From NCBI RefSeq assembly GCF_037975245.1, contig NC_092564.1, positions 3,995,484-4,059,483 of the forward strand: a stretch of 64,000 nt of DNA, written 5' to 3'. Shown here piece after piece: positions 1 through 9,854 of the stretch. Under the pieces are notes generated by a model. That model saw only the letters and a list, made by a program, of their open reading frames with translations. It made no database searches and was not told the DNA's origin. A program made the translations under genes and the position numbers. The DNA is from Apostichopus japonicus. Lineage: Eukaryota; Echinodermata; Holothuroidea; Aspidochirotida; Stichopodidae. How positions within the stretch are numbered: the first letter of the stretch is position 1; each line of letters begins with the position of its first letter.

Positions 1-24
1 AAACAAAAGAGAGGAATATCTTAC

Positions 25-191
25 TATTCATTGTTGTGACCTAAAGTAGCCAGCATCTTAAGAATTCGGATCTGAATCCATGGAGCTGGTACACCGTGAA
101 ATTCAAACGTAAGAGGAAGCTTGTGTGATGTCACTTGCATCAAAATACTGACCAGTGGTCTGACCAAGGACTGATGGCCATTTGGGTTGTC
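25..191 (-). CDS. AP4E1: AP4E1 coding exon 6 (last exon in window)
   Basis: A 167-bp exon with a TTTTCAG acceptor and a GTAAGA donor, encoding DNPNGHQSLVRPLVSILMQV, then KLPLTFEFHGVPAPWIQIRI and LKMLATLGHNNE. The Y/F-H-(S/G)-V-P-A-P-W-(L/I)-Q-I-(Q/R) motif is typical of large adaptins. It exits in phase 2, and the next exon is off the left edge. Confidence 0.94.
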
Positions 192-3100
192 CTGAAAATG
201 AATCATGATGTAATGATATGACATTTTTTACATAGTTTATCATGGTGAAGTGAGAAACATTTCACAGCAATGAATAATTGAAATAAATGAAATAATGTTG
301 CATTTTTAATTACTACCCGGCAGGTCATACACAGAAAGTTCAAGCCCATAGTAAGTCAGATAAACCTCTGGCACTCAGATGCTGCAATCTGGATACCAAA
401 ATGACTGCAGCTAGTGTGACGACATTATTTTAAAACATTTAAAATACTTTCATTTGGATACATTCTTGTCATTAGTCTGTCAGGAATATGTTCTACGATA
501 CGTTTTAGTGTAAATTAATTCGTTTTGAACTGATAGAAGTACTACCTACAGTGAGACTGTTGAGCAGTTAAGCTTGATGGGATCATGACAATTAATGTAG
601 CTGTAGGTATAGGCTACGCATGAAGTACTCACTGTTATCAATCTGCTGTAGATGTGCAGTGCTGCTCCCATCACAGTCGGCTCCCTGTCGCATAGTGCCT
701 CCTTGAATTTATCTGTCATGTGATGGATTAGGTGGGGAGCTTTCAAGAAGAATGAATACAATGTCATCACAGCCTTCTTTCTCACCATGGCACTGCCAAA
801 AGAGAAAGCAAATAATTAGTCATTGAAGTCCACGACATAATGGTTTAATATTTCAAATGGGGCTCTCTGGCCACGTCCAAAATCAACAGAGGGTGAGTCA
901 TATCGGTCCTATCTAATTTGGCAAAACTTGACATCCGCCATCTCTGACCGACTACAGATCATAACAGGACCATGAGTTGATCACCAGTACAGTGTAGTAT
1001 ATCTACAATTTGGTTTGTAAGTAATGACAAAGAGATCTTTTGATACTTATTTTGTAAGTTCCAAATCAAATTGTTTTAGGCACTCTTAACTTTGTGTTTT
1101 CTAAAGTACTTTTTTACGTTTGGCAAAACTGCACGAGTGGAACTTTGAACTAGTCTATCACCCAGAAACGCTGTATGGAAGTTCGTCCCGCATGTTAGAG
1201 TTCTGTCAAACAGGTTCCGCACACATATGCCACAAGCATAACAATCTCCCTATTTCATGATAACCAAATTGACTAAACCTCATAGGTGCTATGGAAATTT
1301 CTAACACCTGAATTATTTCTTATTATACCCTCTAAAAATTTGACCTCCTGTCATCTGACCTGTTTTACACAAGCGGTAAAAAGTTTAGGAAAAGGATGAA
1401 AGTTGGTCTCACTATTTATGCCATTCTATCACAATATACACACTATTCACTTAATTGGATACAGAAATTTGCCCTTACACAAATATACAGCTTTGTAGCA
1501 TCTTCCATTGCCGAGATATTCAAAATATGCAAATCCATTCATTTCATTTGGAGGAGTGTATTGTGCAGTCATCTGTGATATTCAAATATGGACATAAACA
1601 ACAAGAACTACTTCACTTGTATTGTAAAACTGAATGATTATATGACAATTTGGAAAATTATTCAACACTACGGAGGAATTTTACTTCATCTGTGTCAAAA
1701 CAAAGGAAAACAAAGGTACTTTGATGTGCTGTCCATGTGGGGCATCACGTCTATTGTGCAATGAACTTACCTTAGAAAAATAATATTCCACCACAAAACA
1801 AGCAATGAAAAAACAGGAATTGGTCCAAATATTTTTCCTTTTACCATAATGATCACACTTTTACAGTCTTGATGTAAAGGGGATTAGTGTTGAGGGTGGA
1901 TCAAGATGTTTGATCCAGATGGCAGGCTCTAATCTTGGTGACTTTTTCATCAAGAGTTTCATTTTAGTTGCTCTGTATAAAATATTCTCAGACTTCGTTT
2001 TATTAATACATACAATGGCTAACCTTGCATGTTTAAGCTTCTCAATGACTTGATGGATGATTGCAGGTATCATATCCGGTCCGAACAAATTAGAGACAGC
2101 TGTTAAGGCCATAGAGTTGTCCAACATGTTTGTGCTCTTCAAATCTTTTTGAACTGTGTTAACCAGAAGCAGTAGCAACTCATGATTTGGATGAAGAAAT
2201 AAGCTGACAGCCAGATAACCTGTCAAAAGAATCAGTCAGATTATTTAACAGATTCTATGTTTAAGTTCTAATATTCTAATATTGTTTTAAGTGGACCATC
2301 AAATAAAACAAAACAATGCTTCATTGGATGGTATGAAAGTTAAGTGATGACTGCTTTGCTTACTGTAGTTTGCATCACCATGGAAACTTGTGTTAAACAT
2401 TGTGCAAATATTATGCAAAATATTATATGTATCCCAGAAAATATGAGCATTATTAAAAAATATATCCCAAAGTTATGAAATATGTTACCCAAATCTCTTC
2501 CAAAACGAATTTAACTCGTTGTAAAAAACTTGGCATCAAAACCCACTAAATATTCTGCATCAAAGGAGTCTAATAGTGCTACTATTTCACAGAACTTTCT
2601 CCATTTAATGTTTTATAAAGTAAAGGTTAGATAATAAAAGAAATTCTATAGAGCAGAAATTTAGTCACTCTCTGATATAGGCAACTATTTGCTCTGGCTT
2701 ACACTTCCTGAAGATTTGCCATCCAATATTGAAATAAACATTTCTAAATGCTATCATAAACAGAACTAAAATATACGTTGGGGATTTAGAAATGTTAAAG
2801 GCAAGTTTGAACATTCTATTCCCTACATCCTTCTTTTGACAAAGAAAGTAGTCATTCTGGGCTGAAAAGCTAACATACCAACTCTCTTGAGGTGAAGGGA
2901 GCCCTGTTGTGCCATCTTTAGAGCAGTTATGTGTCCAAAAGATGCTGAATGACCCAGCATCTCACAATACATCAATCTTACTAAGAGCTCTTTCATCTTT
3001 TTCTGTGGATTAATGAAGATAGGATAAATACAAGGTTGCAGAGGGAGAGAATGTTTTATTAATTTGAACTAAAGATATACATGTGCAATATCAATTTCAA

Positions 3101-5645
3101 ACAACTATATCACAGTGCTTGAGAATTGAAAAAAATTCAACTGCATCATCAATAGCATCACCATTTGCAATAAGTGTTAAATTTCTTATTAGGTAATAAG
3201 GTTACCCATGTTTGCTATTTCTGCCAACAATAAAAATCCTTCTTTTTCTTTAATACTTGCTGTAATAAATTCAATTATTATATGGACGCTTTTGTGGTGT
3301 TCTGATTTATCATGTATGTCTTTATCTGTTCATTTTATATGGCCTTAATAAAAGCTTAAAACCCCAAAAAAACTTGGACACTTTGCATCACTTTGGTTAT
3401 ACTGTAATTATGTTATGGAAGTCTCAGTTGCCAAGCTTACACATATAAATGGAATGTTGAGAGACACACAGAGATAACTAGCTGACATGTACTAAGGACA
3501 TCCAAGTAAATGCATACAGTAGTATACTGCCTGATCAGAAATTATCTTTAATGTTAAATGTAACACTGTATACTCTTAGGGTAAAACAGGATATGATCAA
3601 TAACATTCACTTTGCAAACATGTTTCATTGGGATTTATATTGCTAACCTCCCCTAGATTTGGCTGGGCTAACTTCTGTCTCAATAGATCCAACTCCTTTT
3701 CTACAATTTCATCTTGCTCCTGTGAAGGAAAATGTAATAATTAAATTACAGTATGCAACACGATTCAGGCAAAGATAATTTGCTACAAGTAATTGTGAGC
3801 TAAGTGAACTACAGTGGCCAGGCTTCAATACATGTTATGGCACTGACTACTTAATAAGGGGTACAATACAGCTCTTTTAAAATTAGATTTTTACAAGATG
3901 CAAACTGTACAGAATAAACTTACTAATGGTACCATGCTCTAACAATACTTCTTTGTGTCACATTTAAACCAAGAAACTGCCTTACTACTTCTTGTTATTG
4001 AATTGATGCAGCATATATTTCAAATTCAACCTTCTATGAACAATTTTGCTACAAAAGCAATAAAATTAAAGGTTTAGAAAGAATATTAATTCTTTAAGAA
4101 AGCAGAAAGAGAAGCCCTGTGATTTTGTGTATTTTCCTTTTGTAAATACCATTTTTGTCAACTGCATTAGATACAAGCCCCACCCCTCCCTTCTACTCCT
4201 TTCCCAATACCAAAAAATATGTGTTTTTCACTTTTAAGTTGTTTCAATTTCAGTGAATCAAATGTTGTTAAAAGTAAAATATCTAGGCCTAGGCTACCTA
4301 AGATACACGGTAGGCATACTGTAGGCCTAACTTTAGACCATTTAAAGTATCAAAAAGAAAAATTCAAGTTAACTGCAGCGATCAATTCACCGCAATATTT
4401 GAAGACCTTTCTAACCACTGCTTGCCATTGCCATTGTCTGAAATTCAGTCTAATGTTAAGCTAGGCCTACGTTATATATGCTAATTAAATACGAAGTGAT
4501 TATTCGCAGGGCAGCCCGGCGAATAACGGTACACAGACACCTTATTCGCAGGGCTGTGACGATTTTGAAAATAGGTTAATTATTAGGTTTTGCTATTGAT
4601 ACCAGTCAGTTTGGGGCCTTGAAAAAGCAACCTTTTGGGCCCAAATAGTCTTAGCCACTTCATAAGCTAATTTTTGGAACCCCAGCAGTTCAATTTCAAA
4701 AGCTTATTTTAAGTGAGCTTACCTTGGGATTCCCCAAAAGCCGACATTGCCTGAAAGCCAATATGGTCAAGGGTGTGACACTCCCCCCCCCCCCTCCCAC
4801 ACCTTTACATGCAAATGAGCAGTCACTCTGCAAAAACAAAGGTGAAAATGAGGGATGACAATTTTTTATGTAGGCGGAACTAATGCTAGACTGGTTCAAT
4901 CTTAAGGCCCTATACCTAGGCTCCCAAAACCAATCCTAACAGCATTAAGATAGGAATCCCAAAGACCAATAAATTCCTCAAAATATAGGGGCTCCCAATT
5001 AAGACTCTCAAAAAGATAGCTGATGGTGCCCAAAAGAAAACTTGAATAGCCCCAAAAGTTACTGAGCCCGTTAACCCAGTCTAAGGCTGCCCTGTGAATA
5101 AGGTGTATGTGTCTGGCTATTCGCAGGGCAGCCCTGCAAATAAGATGCTTGTGTCTGGCTATTCGCAGGGCAGCCCTGCAAATAAGGTGTCTGTGTCCGG
5201 CTGTTCGCAGGGCTGCCCTGTGAATAAGATACTTGTGTGCGGCTATTCGCAGGGCTGCCCTGCGAATATGGTGTATGTGTCTGGCTATTCGCAGGGCTGC
5301 CCTGCGAATAAGCCCCACCAATTAAATATATGAAAATACATTGAATTTCCAGCAAATGGCATAGCCTAATCATGAAACAAAAATATCTCCAAGCAACACA
5401 TCGACACCAAACTATATCCGAATTGGAACTTGAAGCCAATGATGACCTTTAATTAACTAACTAAGTTAGGGGCCAAGGCCCTACCCTTGTATATAAAATT
5501 TAGGTATTTGCGTAGCTCTTACCACTGTAGACGAAGATCTGCGAATGCCTTTCACTAAAGCGAAGAACCCAGGCGAAACATCTGTATTTCGCGGACCCAA
5601 TTGCCCTAACATCATGGAAGAAACTGAAGAAAATGTTTTATCCAT
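25..5645 (-). CDS. AP4E1: AP-4 complex subunit epsilon-1, N-terminal part (6 exons, partial)
   Basis: The epsilon large chain of the AP-4 adaptor, a heterotetramer that sorts cargo from the trans-Golgi network in vesicles without clathrin. Six exons, join(5645..5523, 3719..3648, 3002..2879, 2219..2024, 792..633, 191..25), splice in consistent phase into about 280 residues. Residues 1-65 are a divergent N-terminus and a charged helix. Residues 66-280 are the start of the adaptin trunk, an alpha-solenoid. Recognisable stretches are MYCEMLGHSASFGH, GYLAVSLFLHPNHELLLLLV, FKEALCDREPTVMGAALHIY and GVPAPWIQIRILKML, which match the epsilon adaptin of vertebrates better than gamma or alpha adaptins. 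The known protein is about 1,100 residues, so three quarters, including the hinge and ear, lie beyond the left edge. Family assignment is firm; exon 1 is the least certain part because conservation there is weak. Confidence 0.93.
633..792 (-). CDS. AP4E1: AP4E1 coding exon 5
   Basis: A 160-bp exon (acceptor TTGGCAG, donor GTGAGT) encoding AMVRKKAVMTLYSFFLKAPH and then MTDKFKEALCDREPTVMGAA and LHIYSRLIT. It is the counterpart of the VRRKAVLALYKFHLIAP...ALCDRDVGVMAASLHIY region of vertebrate AP4E1. Phase 2 in, phase 0 out. Confidence 0.96.
2024..2219 (-). CDS. AP4E1: AP4E1 coding exon 4
   Basis: A 196-bp exon encoding YLAVSLFLHPNHELLLLLVN and then TVQKDLKSTNML, MALTAVSNLF and IEKLKHA. The GYLAVSLFL...INT.QKDL.S motif is shared by all large adaptins. 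The acceptor is TTGACAG and the donor is AAG|GTTAGC. Entry is phase 1 and exit is phase 2, and both fit the neighbouring exons. Confidence 0.96.
2879..3002 (-). CDS. AP4E1: AP4E1 coding exon 3
   Basis: A 124-bp exon with a CCACAG acceptor and a GTATGT donor. It encodes KKMKELLVRLMYCEMLGHSA followed by SFGHITALKMAQQG and a terminal KRV. This is one of the most conserved stretches of large adaptins (RLIYCEMLGYDASFGYIHAIK in vertebrates). It ends in phase 1 with the first base of a glycine codon. Confidence 0.95.
3648..3719 (-). CDS. AP4E1: AP4E1 coding exon 2
   Basis: A 72-bp exon of 24 residues, EQDEIVEKELDLLRQKLAQP then NLGE, between a CACAG acceptor and a GTTAGC donor. It corresponds to the EEEKLIQQELSSLK helix at the start of the epsilon adaptin trunk. 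Phase 0 on both sides. Confidence 0.85.
4500..4560. repeat. Stray copies of the TTCGCAGGG hairpin repeat
   Basis: Two copies of TATTCGCAGGGC, the first followed by an imperfect complement (GCCCGGCGAATA), lie in AP4E1 intron 1, about 520 bp from the ordered array of the same motif at 5085-5312. They are either the worn edge of a once larger array or a dispersed copy of the same element. Confidence 0.7.
5085..5312. repeat. 42-bp minisatellite of hairpin units in AP4E1 intron 1
   Basis: Five units repeat at an exact 42-bp spacing (unit marks at 5113, 5155, 5197, 5239 and 5281). Each contains an inverted repeat, TATTCGCAGGGC then one base then GCCCTGCGAATA. The pair is perfect in the last unit (5286-5310), and others have one or two changes. 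Because 42 is divisible by 3 and the unit is nearly self-complementary, both strands show long repetitive open frames. These are by-products, not genes. Confidence 0.92.
5523..5645 (-). CDS. AP4E1: AP4E1 coding exon 1 (start codon)
   Basis: This exon encodes 41 residues beginning MDKTFSSVSSMMLGQ and ending in a segment (PGFFALVKGIRRSSS) that resembles the SRLGSLVRGITALTSK stretch of vertebrate AP4E1. It is followed by a GTAAGA donor. The ATG at 5645 lies in a good context (GCCATGG), and an in-frame TAA lies upstream with no other ATG between, so this is the natural start. It joins exon 2 in phase 0. The exon was chosen by position, phase and modest similarity, so it is less secure than the others. 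Confidence 0.72.
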
Positions 5646-5924
5646 GGCGTTTTTCGTCAGATTCAGACATTCAGAGTTTACTACTGTAACTTACGGCGAC
5701 ACTATATTTATCCACTACCTCCATTGCTGCATTTAAACACAAAGTTTCGCGTAACGGGATCCCGTAATAGGGTAGTTCGACTTGGTGGTAGCATGTAAAT
5801 AAACTGAGTAACCAAGTCTTTCAAGATAACACAACGTATGCAAGGAAAAATGGCCTTGACAAAGCGCCATCATAACGAGTGACCACATCTCTAACTGCGG
5901 CAATAATATTTATATATTTCCCCT
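5646..5924. other. Region upstream of the AP4E1 start
   Basis: Presumably the 5' UTR and promoter of AP4E1 on the minus strand. I found no TATA box or other site I would defend. Nothing else is recognisable apart from C runs near 5925-5940. Confidence 0.35.
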
Positions 5925-6530
5925 TCCCCCCCCCACCCCCGTCCCTGCTCTGAAAATATTTTCCTTCGGACCAAGGTGACGGTTGTCAGGAAAATCATTT
6001 TCGGTGAAGCAGTTGCCGGTAGCAAGTTAACCTTGACATCAGGACGCTTTTATATCGAGACTTGAGACGTTTCATCAGTGAAAATTCGACGATTTAATCT
6101 GAGAACTTCGAGGCTTCATGTCAATATAAAGGGTTTTATCGCAGACTTTTGACGTTGCATCACAAAAAGCTTGAGAATACAGTCAAAGAAATGATCAGTA
6201 TAGAGTTCCCACAGTGTAAAACCTGTATTGACCCGGTATCACCATGGGCCCGTGGGTATACGTGTCGGCAGCCCCCCGCCCGTGCCCCGCTCTGAAAATA
6301 TTTTCCTTCGGGCCAAGGTGACGGATGTCATGAAAATCATTTTCGGTGAAGAAGGTATTGGTAGCATGTAGTAGCCTTCACATAATGGCAATGGTCAGTT
6401 TATGTTGAAAATTCAGAACGCTTTAAACGAGACTTGCTTCATCTTGAAAATGGACGATATAATCTTAGAACTTCGAGGCTTTATGTGAATATACAGGGTT
6501 TTATCGCAGACTTTTGACGTTTCATCACAC
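5925..6530. repeat. Two-copy imperfect direct duplication
   Basis: A segment containing CTGAAAATATTTTCCTTCGG (5950 and 6292) and GGGTTTTATCGCAGACTTTT (6131 and 6496) is present twice at an offset of about 342-365 bp. The copies differ by substitutions and indels. No coding capacity or terminal repeats were seen. Beyond it, 6531-6974 is AT-rich with short diverged GAAGTTTT/TCTCG motifs that may be further decayed copies. Confidence 0.75.
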
Positions 6531-6982
6531 GAATTTGATGTTGCATTTCAAGTTTCCGATGCTTTGAAGTTTTTCTTGCGAATATTATAGTTTTGCATCG
6601 TTATTTTTATCTCATCGAACTTCTGGCAGTTTTTCTCGAAGTATTCAAGTTTCGTCTCGAAATTATTTTATCATTTTCTATTGGCTATATATATATCTAA
6701 ACGCGCCGGTTTTATCCCGAGAGTCGAAACTTTATCTAAAACCTTTCCTGCTTGTGCGATCGATCCTTCATGCCGTTTTATCTCAAATGTGTTATCTCAG
6801 AATGCTGGCGTTTAATCTTGAAATTTCGACCATCAGAGGTTGTCTCAAATCATATTAAAGTCGGCGATGATCTTGTTCTGTCTATTTGTTTCATTCATTT
6901 TTCTTTATAGGCATATATCCTTCGTTTACCCACTAACCCTAACATCATATTTAAGAAACTGCAGAAATCGTTCTTCAATGCC

Positions 6983-7358
6983 CAGTGGCGTAGGAAGGTA
7001 CTTTTGAGTGGGGGGGGGGGGCTGGAGATTGATGGCCGGCCTGGGGGAGGGGTCTAAGGGGAGGGGGTGTCCCCCTCCCCTTTGGAATTTTTTTGCATTT
7101 CCAGGTGGCCTCAGATGCAATTTGGTGCAATATAGCACTTCAACCCACCCACTCCATTTTGTATATAATTTTGCATTTTCACCTGGCCTTAGATGCAATT
7201 TGGTGCTCCAAATGAGATTTTTTTTCTCATTTGGAAATGAAAAAGGGGTTTTCTGACTTGCGAAGCGGGGGGGGGGGGGCGGAATGACACTTCCGCCCCT
7301 CCATATTTTTCACTGGGGGGGCTGGCGCCCCCCCCAGCCCCCGGTTCCTACGCCCTTG
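6983..7358. mobile_element. hAT-type MITE, copy 1
   Basis: A 376-bp non-autonomous DNA transposon. Its ends are CAGTGGCGTAGGAAGGTAC and TTCCTACGCCCTTG, which are inverted repeats of each other with a few differences. It is flanked by a perfect 8-bp duplication, TCAATGCC (6975-6982 and 7359-7366). An 8-bp duplication with CAGTGGCG-like termini is the hallmark of the hAT superfamily. The interior has long G and C runs and no transposase. Open frames on both strands inside it are chance. Confidence 0.93.
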
Positions 7359-7877
7359 TCAATGCCTACAATGTAAGTGACAATTCCTGAGACTCAACAA
7401 GAGCAGTAACGATGCAGAAGCTCAGCTATGCTTCTTTTTGAGAAAATTAATAGGTTTGATTGGCAATATTTCTGAGCAGTTTATCCATTTGTTTGTGCAA
7501 GAAATCTAATACCTATAGGTGGGAAAACGGTGTCATTCCTTATCGCCCCCCCCCCCCCCTTCTTTCTTCCTTGCATTATGCTCCTTTCAAAGCAGACAGA
7601 TTTTAACACTGTTAGAAATTTAGTAAACTAATTTCTATGGATGTTGGATGTACGTAAGCGTTCAAACATAGGCAATGCTACATATACCGGAATAGCGATA
7701 TACATGCACAAGATATTATCTGCTCGTGTAATGCACGTTGCCGTGTTTCCTATGCCGATGTCTAAAATGCATCTTCTCAATCGGGCAAAGATTCTTCAGC
7801 CCGTCACAATAGTGTCAAGGGATATGTCTGCGCGCACATAACTAGTTAATTTGTCGCAGCTTATATATAAATTGCAG

Positions 7878-8253
7878 CAGTGGCGTAGGAAGTTACTTTT
7901 GAGTGGGGGGGGGGCTGAAGACTGATGGCCGGCCTGGGGGAGGGGTCTAAGGGGAGGGGGTGTCCCCCTGCCTTTTGGATTTTTTTGCATTTCCAGGTGG
8001 CCTCAGATGCAATTTGGTGCAATATAGCACACTTCAACACCCACTCCATTTTGTAAACTTAATTTTGTATTTTCACCTGGCCTTAGATGCAATTTGGTGC
8101 TCCAAATGAGATTTTTTTTCTCATTTGGAAATGAAAAAGGGGTTTTTTGACTTGCGAAGTGGGGGGGCGGAATAATACTTCCGCCCCTCCACATTTTTCA
8201 CTGGGGGGCTGGCGCCCCCCCCCCCCCCCAGCCCCCCGGTTCCTACGCCCTTG
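7878..8253. mobile_element. hAT-type MITE, copy 2
   Basis: Same element, orientation and length (376 bp) as the copy at 6983-7358, with a different perfect 8-bp target duplication, AATTGCAG (7870-7877 and 8254-8261). Two insertions about 0.9 kb apart with independent target sites show two separate transposition events rather than a local duplication. The copies are closely similar, so the family was probably active fairly recently. Confidence 0.93.
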
Positions 8254-8669
8254 AATTGCAGCAGGTATTTACATTGGACTTTTTGCCATTTTACAAGAGT
8301 CCCCCATAGATTTGACTTAAAGAATAGCCTGGACGAAGCAACTAACGAATCAGTGAAAAGCTGAGAAAAGCAATGGCTATACCTTGCAAACACACCATAA
8401 TGATATCAATTGGCCGATTAATGACATTTAACAATACAGTGCAGTGTACGTGTTTTCGGTATCAAAGAAACACAAAAGGAACTTAAGGAAGTTACAACAA
8501 AAATAATCCAAACCACCTTCTAATAAGAAAACTGGAAGTAGATATAGACAACTCCCGCTTTCGACAGAACCTACAGAGTTGATAGGGCTGATCACTGAAA
8601 GCACAAGACCAAAGGCTGTCCTAGTGAATTCACGACATACACCAGCACTCAGTCCTCCATTATAAAGGC

Positions 8670-8732
8670 AACACGAAAACTGAAAGAATCTGGTATCCCG
8701 ATCACCGACGACTTCGTCAGATAAAATCACTC
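8670..8732 (+). pseudogene. LINE ORF1-like fragment
   Basis: The frame reads ATRKLKESGIPITDDFVR and then stops. Phrases of the type KLKxxGIxITxDF are common in ORF1-like proteins next to LINE reverse transcriptases. About 60 bases further on, another stretch reads WTLDARIIALLKSTRG, also plausible for such a protein. The match is short, and support comes mainly from lying upstream of the RT on the same strand. Confidence 0.5.
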
Positions 8733-9389
8733 TCTCCCTCTGTAAAAAAAACTAAAGATCACCCAAATGTAGAAAATTGTTGGACTCTGGATGCAAGAAT
8801 TATCGCTCTCTTAAAATCAACTCGTGGACTAGAACAGAAACGAATATCAAGACTTCAATGATCTGCTGAAAATATAGACTGCCTCGAGAATGTCATCATC
8901 AATCCAACCATCCAAACGAATCTAATCAAATACAAGGCTTAATTAACTAATATTTCATCATCAAACTGACCCTGTTTCACTAAGATGTTAATTATAACTA
9001 AATGTTTAACATTTTCGGTTTTCTATTCAACCGATAGTATTGTATTCTTTCTATATCTTCTTTTTTATTTGTCTTGATTCGGAAGAAGAAAATTACCAGC
9101 TTCCTTATAACAAATGTTACAACCAAATATTTTATTATGGAACGAAATAATATACACAACACCGATTGATACTGCAGGCCACAGTGTAAATGCATTTTAG
9201 AGCATTGTTATGGGTTTTACTTAAGTGATGGCGTGAAGGAGAAACGTTACTCCAGTACATATTAAACAGACACTGACTTATAATGATAATTGTGATAATA
9301 ATTTCATCCTACATATACCAATGTCCAAAGCCTTTCTAAGCAATTTCAATCCACTACCGAGGATTTGTTACGGTACTCTTTAAATAATT

Positions 9390-9480
9390 ATGATTTTTTT
9401 TCATTTATTGCCATTACCGAAACCTGGATTAGTGAACGACCATCTGTAAGTATGTTAAACATTGATGATTGCAATTTTTG
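9390..9480 (+). pseudogene. LINE endonuclease fragment
   Basis: The frame reads FFSFIAITETWISERPSVSM before a stop. I-(T/S)-E-T-W-(L/I) is the conserved phrase around a catalytic glutamate of APE-type LINE endonucleases. The following sequence (KDGVVGINVKN near 9500) fits the same domain. Most of the domain between here and the RT has been deleted. Confidence 0.7.
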
Positions 9481-9854
9481 ACACAATGGCAGAGTTGATC
9501 GAAAGGATGGTGTTGTTGGTATTAATGTTAAGAATATTATTAATCTTTAATTAAGAAATGAATTATGTCACTAAAAACTTAATAAATTTTCATTGAAGTC
9601 CTGAGTGCAAATTGTGTCAAAATGATTATTGGTGTTATATACAAACCCCTGGTGGTGATTTCCATTCCTTCAATCATATTTGGCGAATTAGTAATTGCCT
9701 GGAAATTATAACCGATTAAAACAAAACTAGAAGCTTTCCTAAACATTTTTTATTCACATGCATTTTATTCAACGATCGACAAGAGGAGGAGCATTTTTTT
9801 AAATTCTACGAAGGCCCCAGTATAGTTGATGATAAGAACATTACTGGAAATGCT

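Larger units (their letters stand above)
192..3647 (-). other. AP4E1 introns 2-5
   Basis: The introns between coding exons 2 and 6 are AT-rich, and I saw no repeat array, RNA gene or further exon in them. Their lengths, from the exon borders used here, are about 645, 659, 1,231 and 441 bp. Short open frames in them are chance. Confidence 0.7.

Noticed and set aside
4219-4464. 81-codon plus-strand frame in AP4E1 intron 1
   Set aside because: No similarity to anything recognised, no splice context, antisense to a well-supported intron.
5085-5312. CRISPR-like array
   Set aside because: Regular spacing but no unique spacers: the whole 42-bp unit is repeated. The host is a eukaryote. The same reasoning rules out the 33-, 45- and 52-bp arrays.
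4902-5439. Repetitive frames on both strands (GYSQGSPANK, HLIHRAALRIA)
   Set aside because: They translate the 42-bp hairpin minisatellite and lie in AP4E1 intron 1.
6926-8194. Open frames such as those with PPPLWNFFAFPG or PLPLDPSPRPAI
   Set aside because: They fall inside the two non-coding 376-bp MITEs, read on both strands.
8428-8730. 100-codon minus-strand frame
   Set aside because: The plus strand here carries a LINE ORF1-like phrase upstream of the RT, a better explanation; the minus frame shows no domain.
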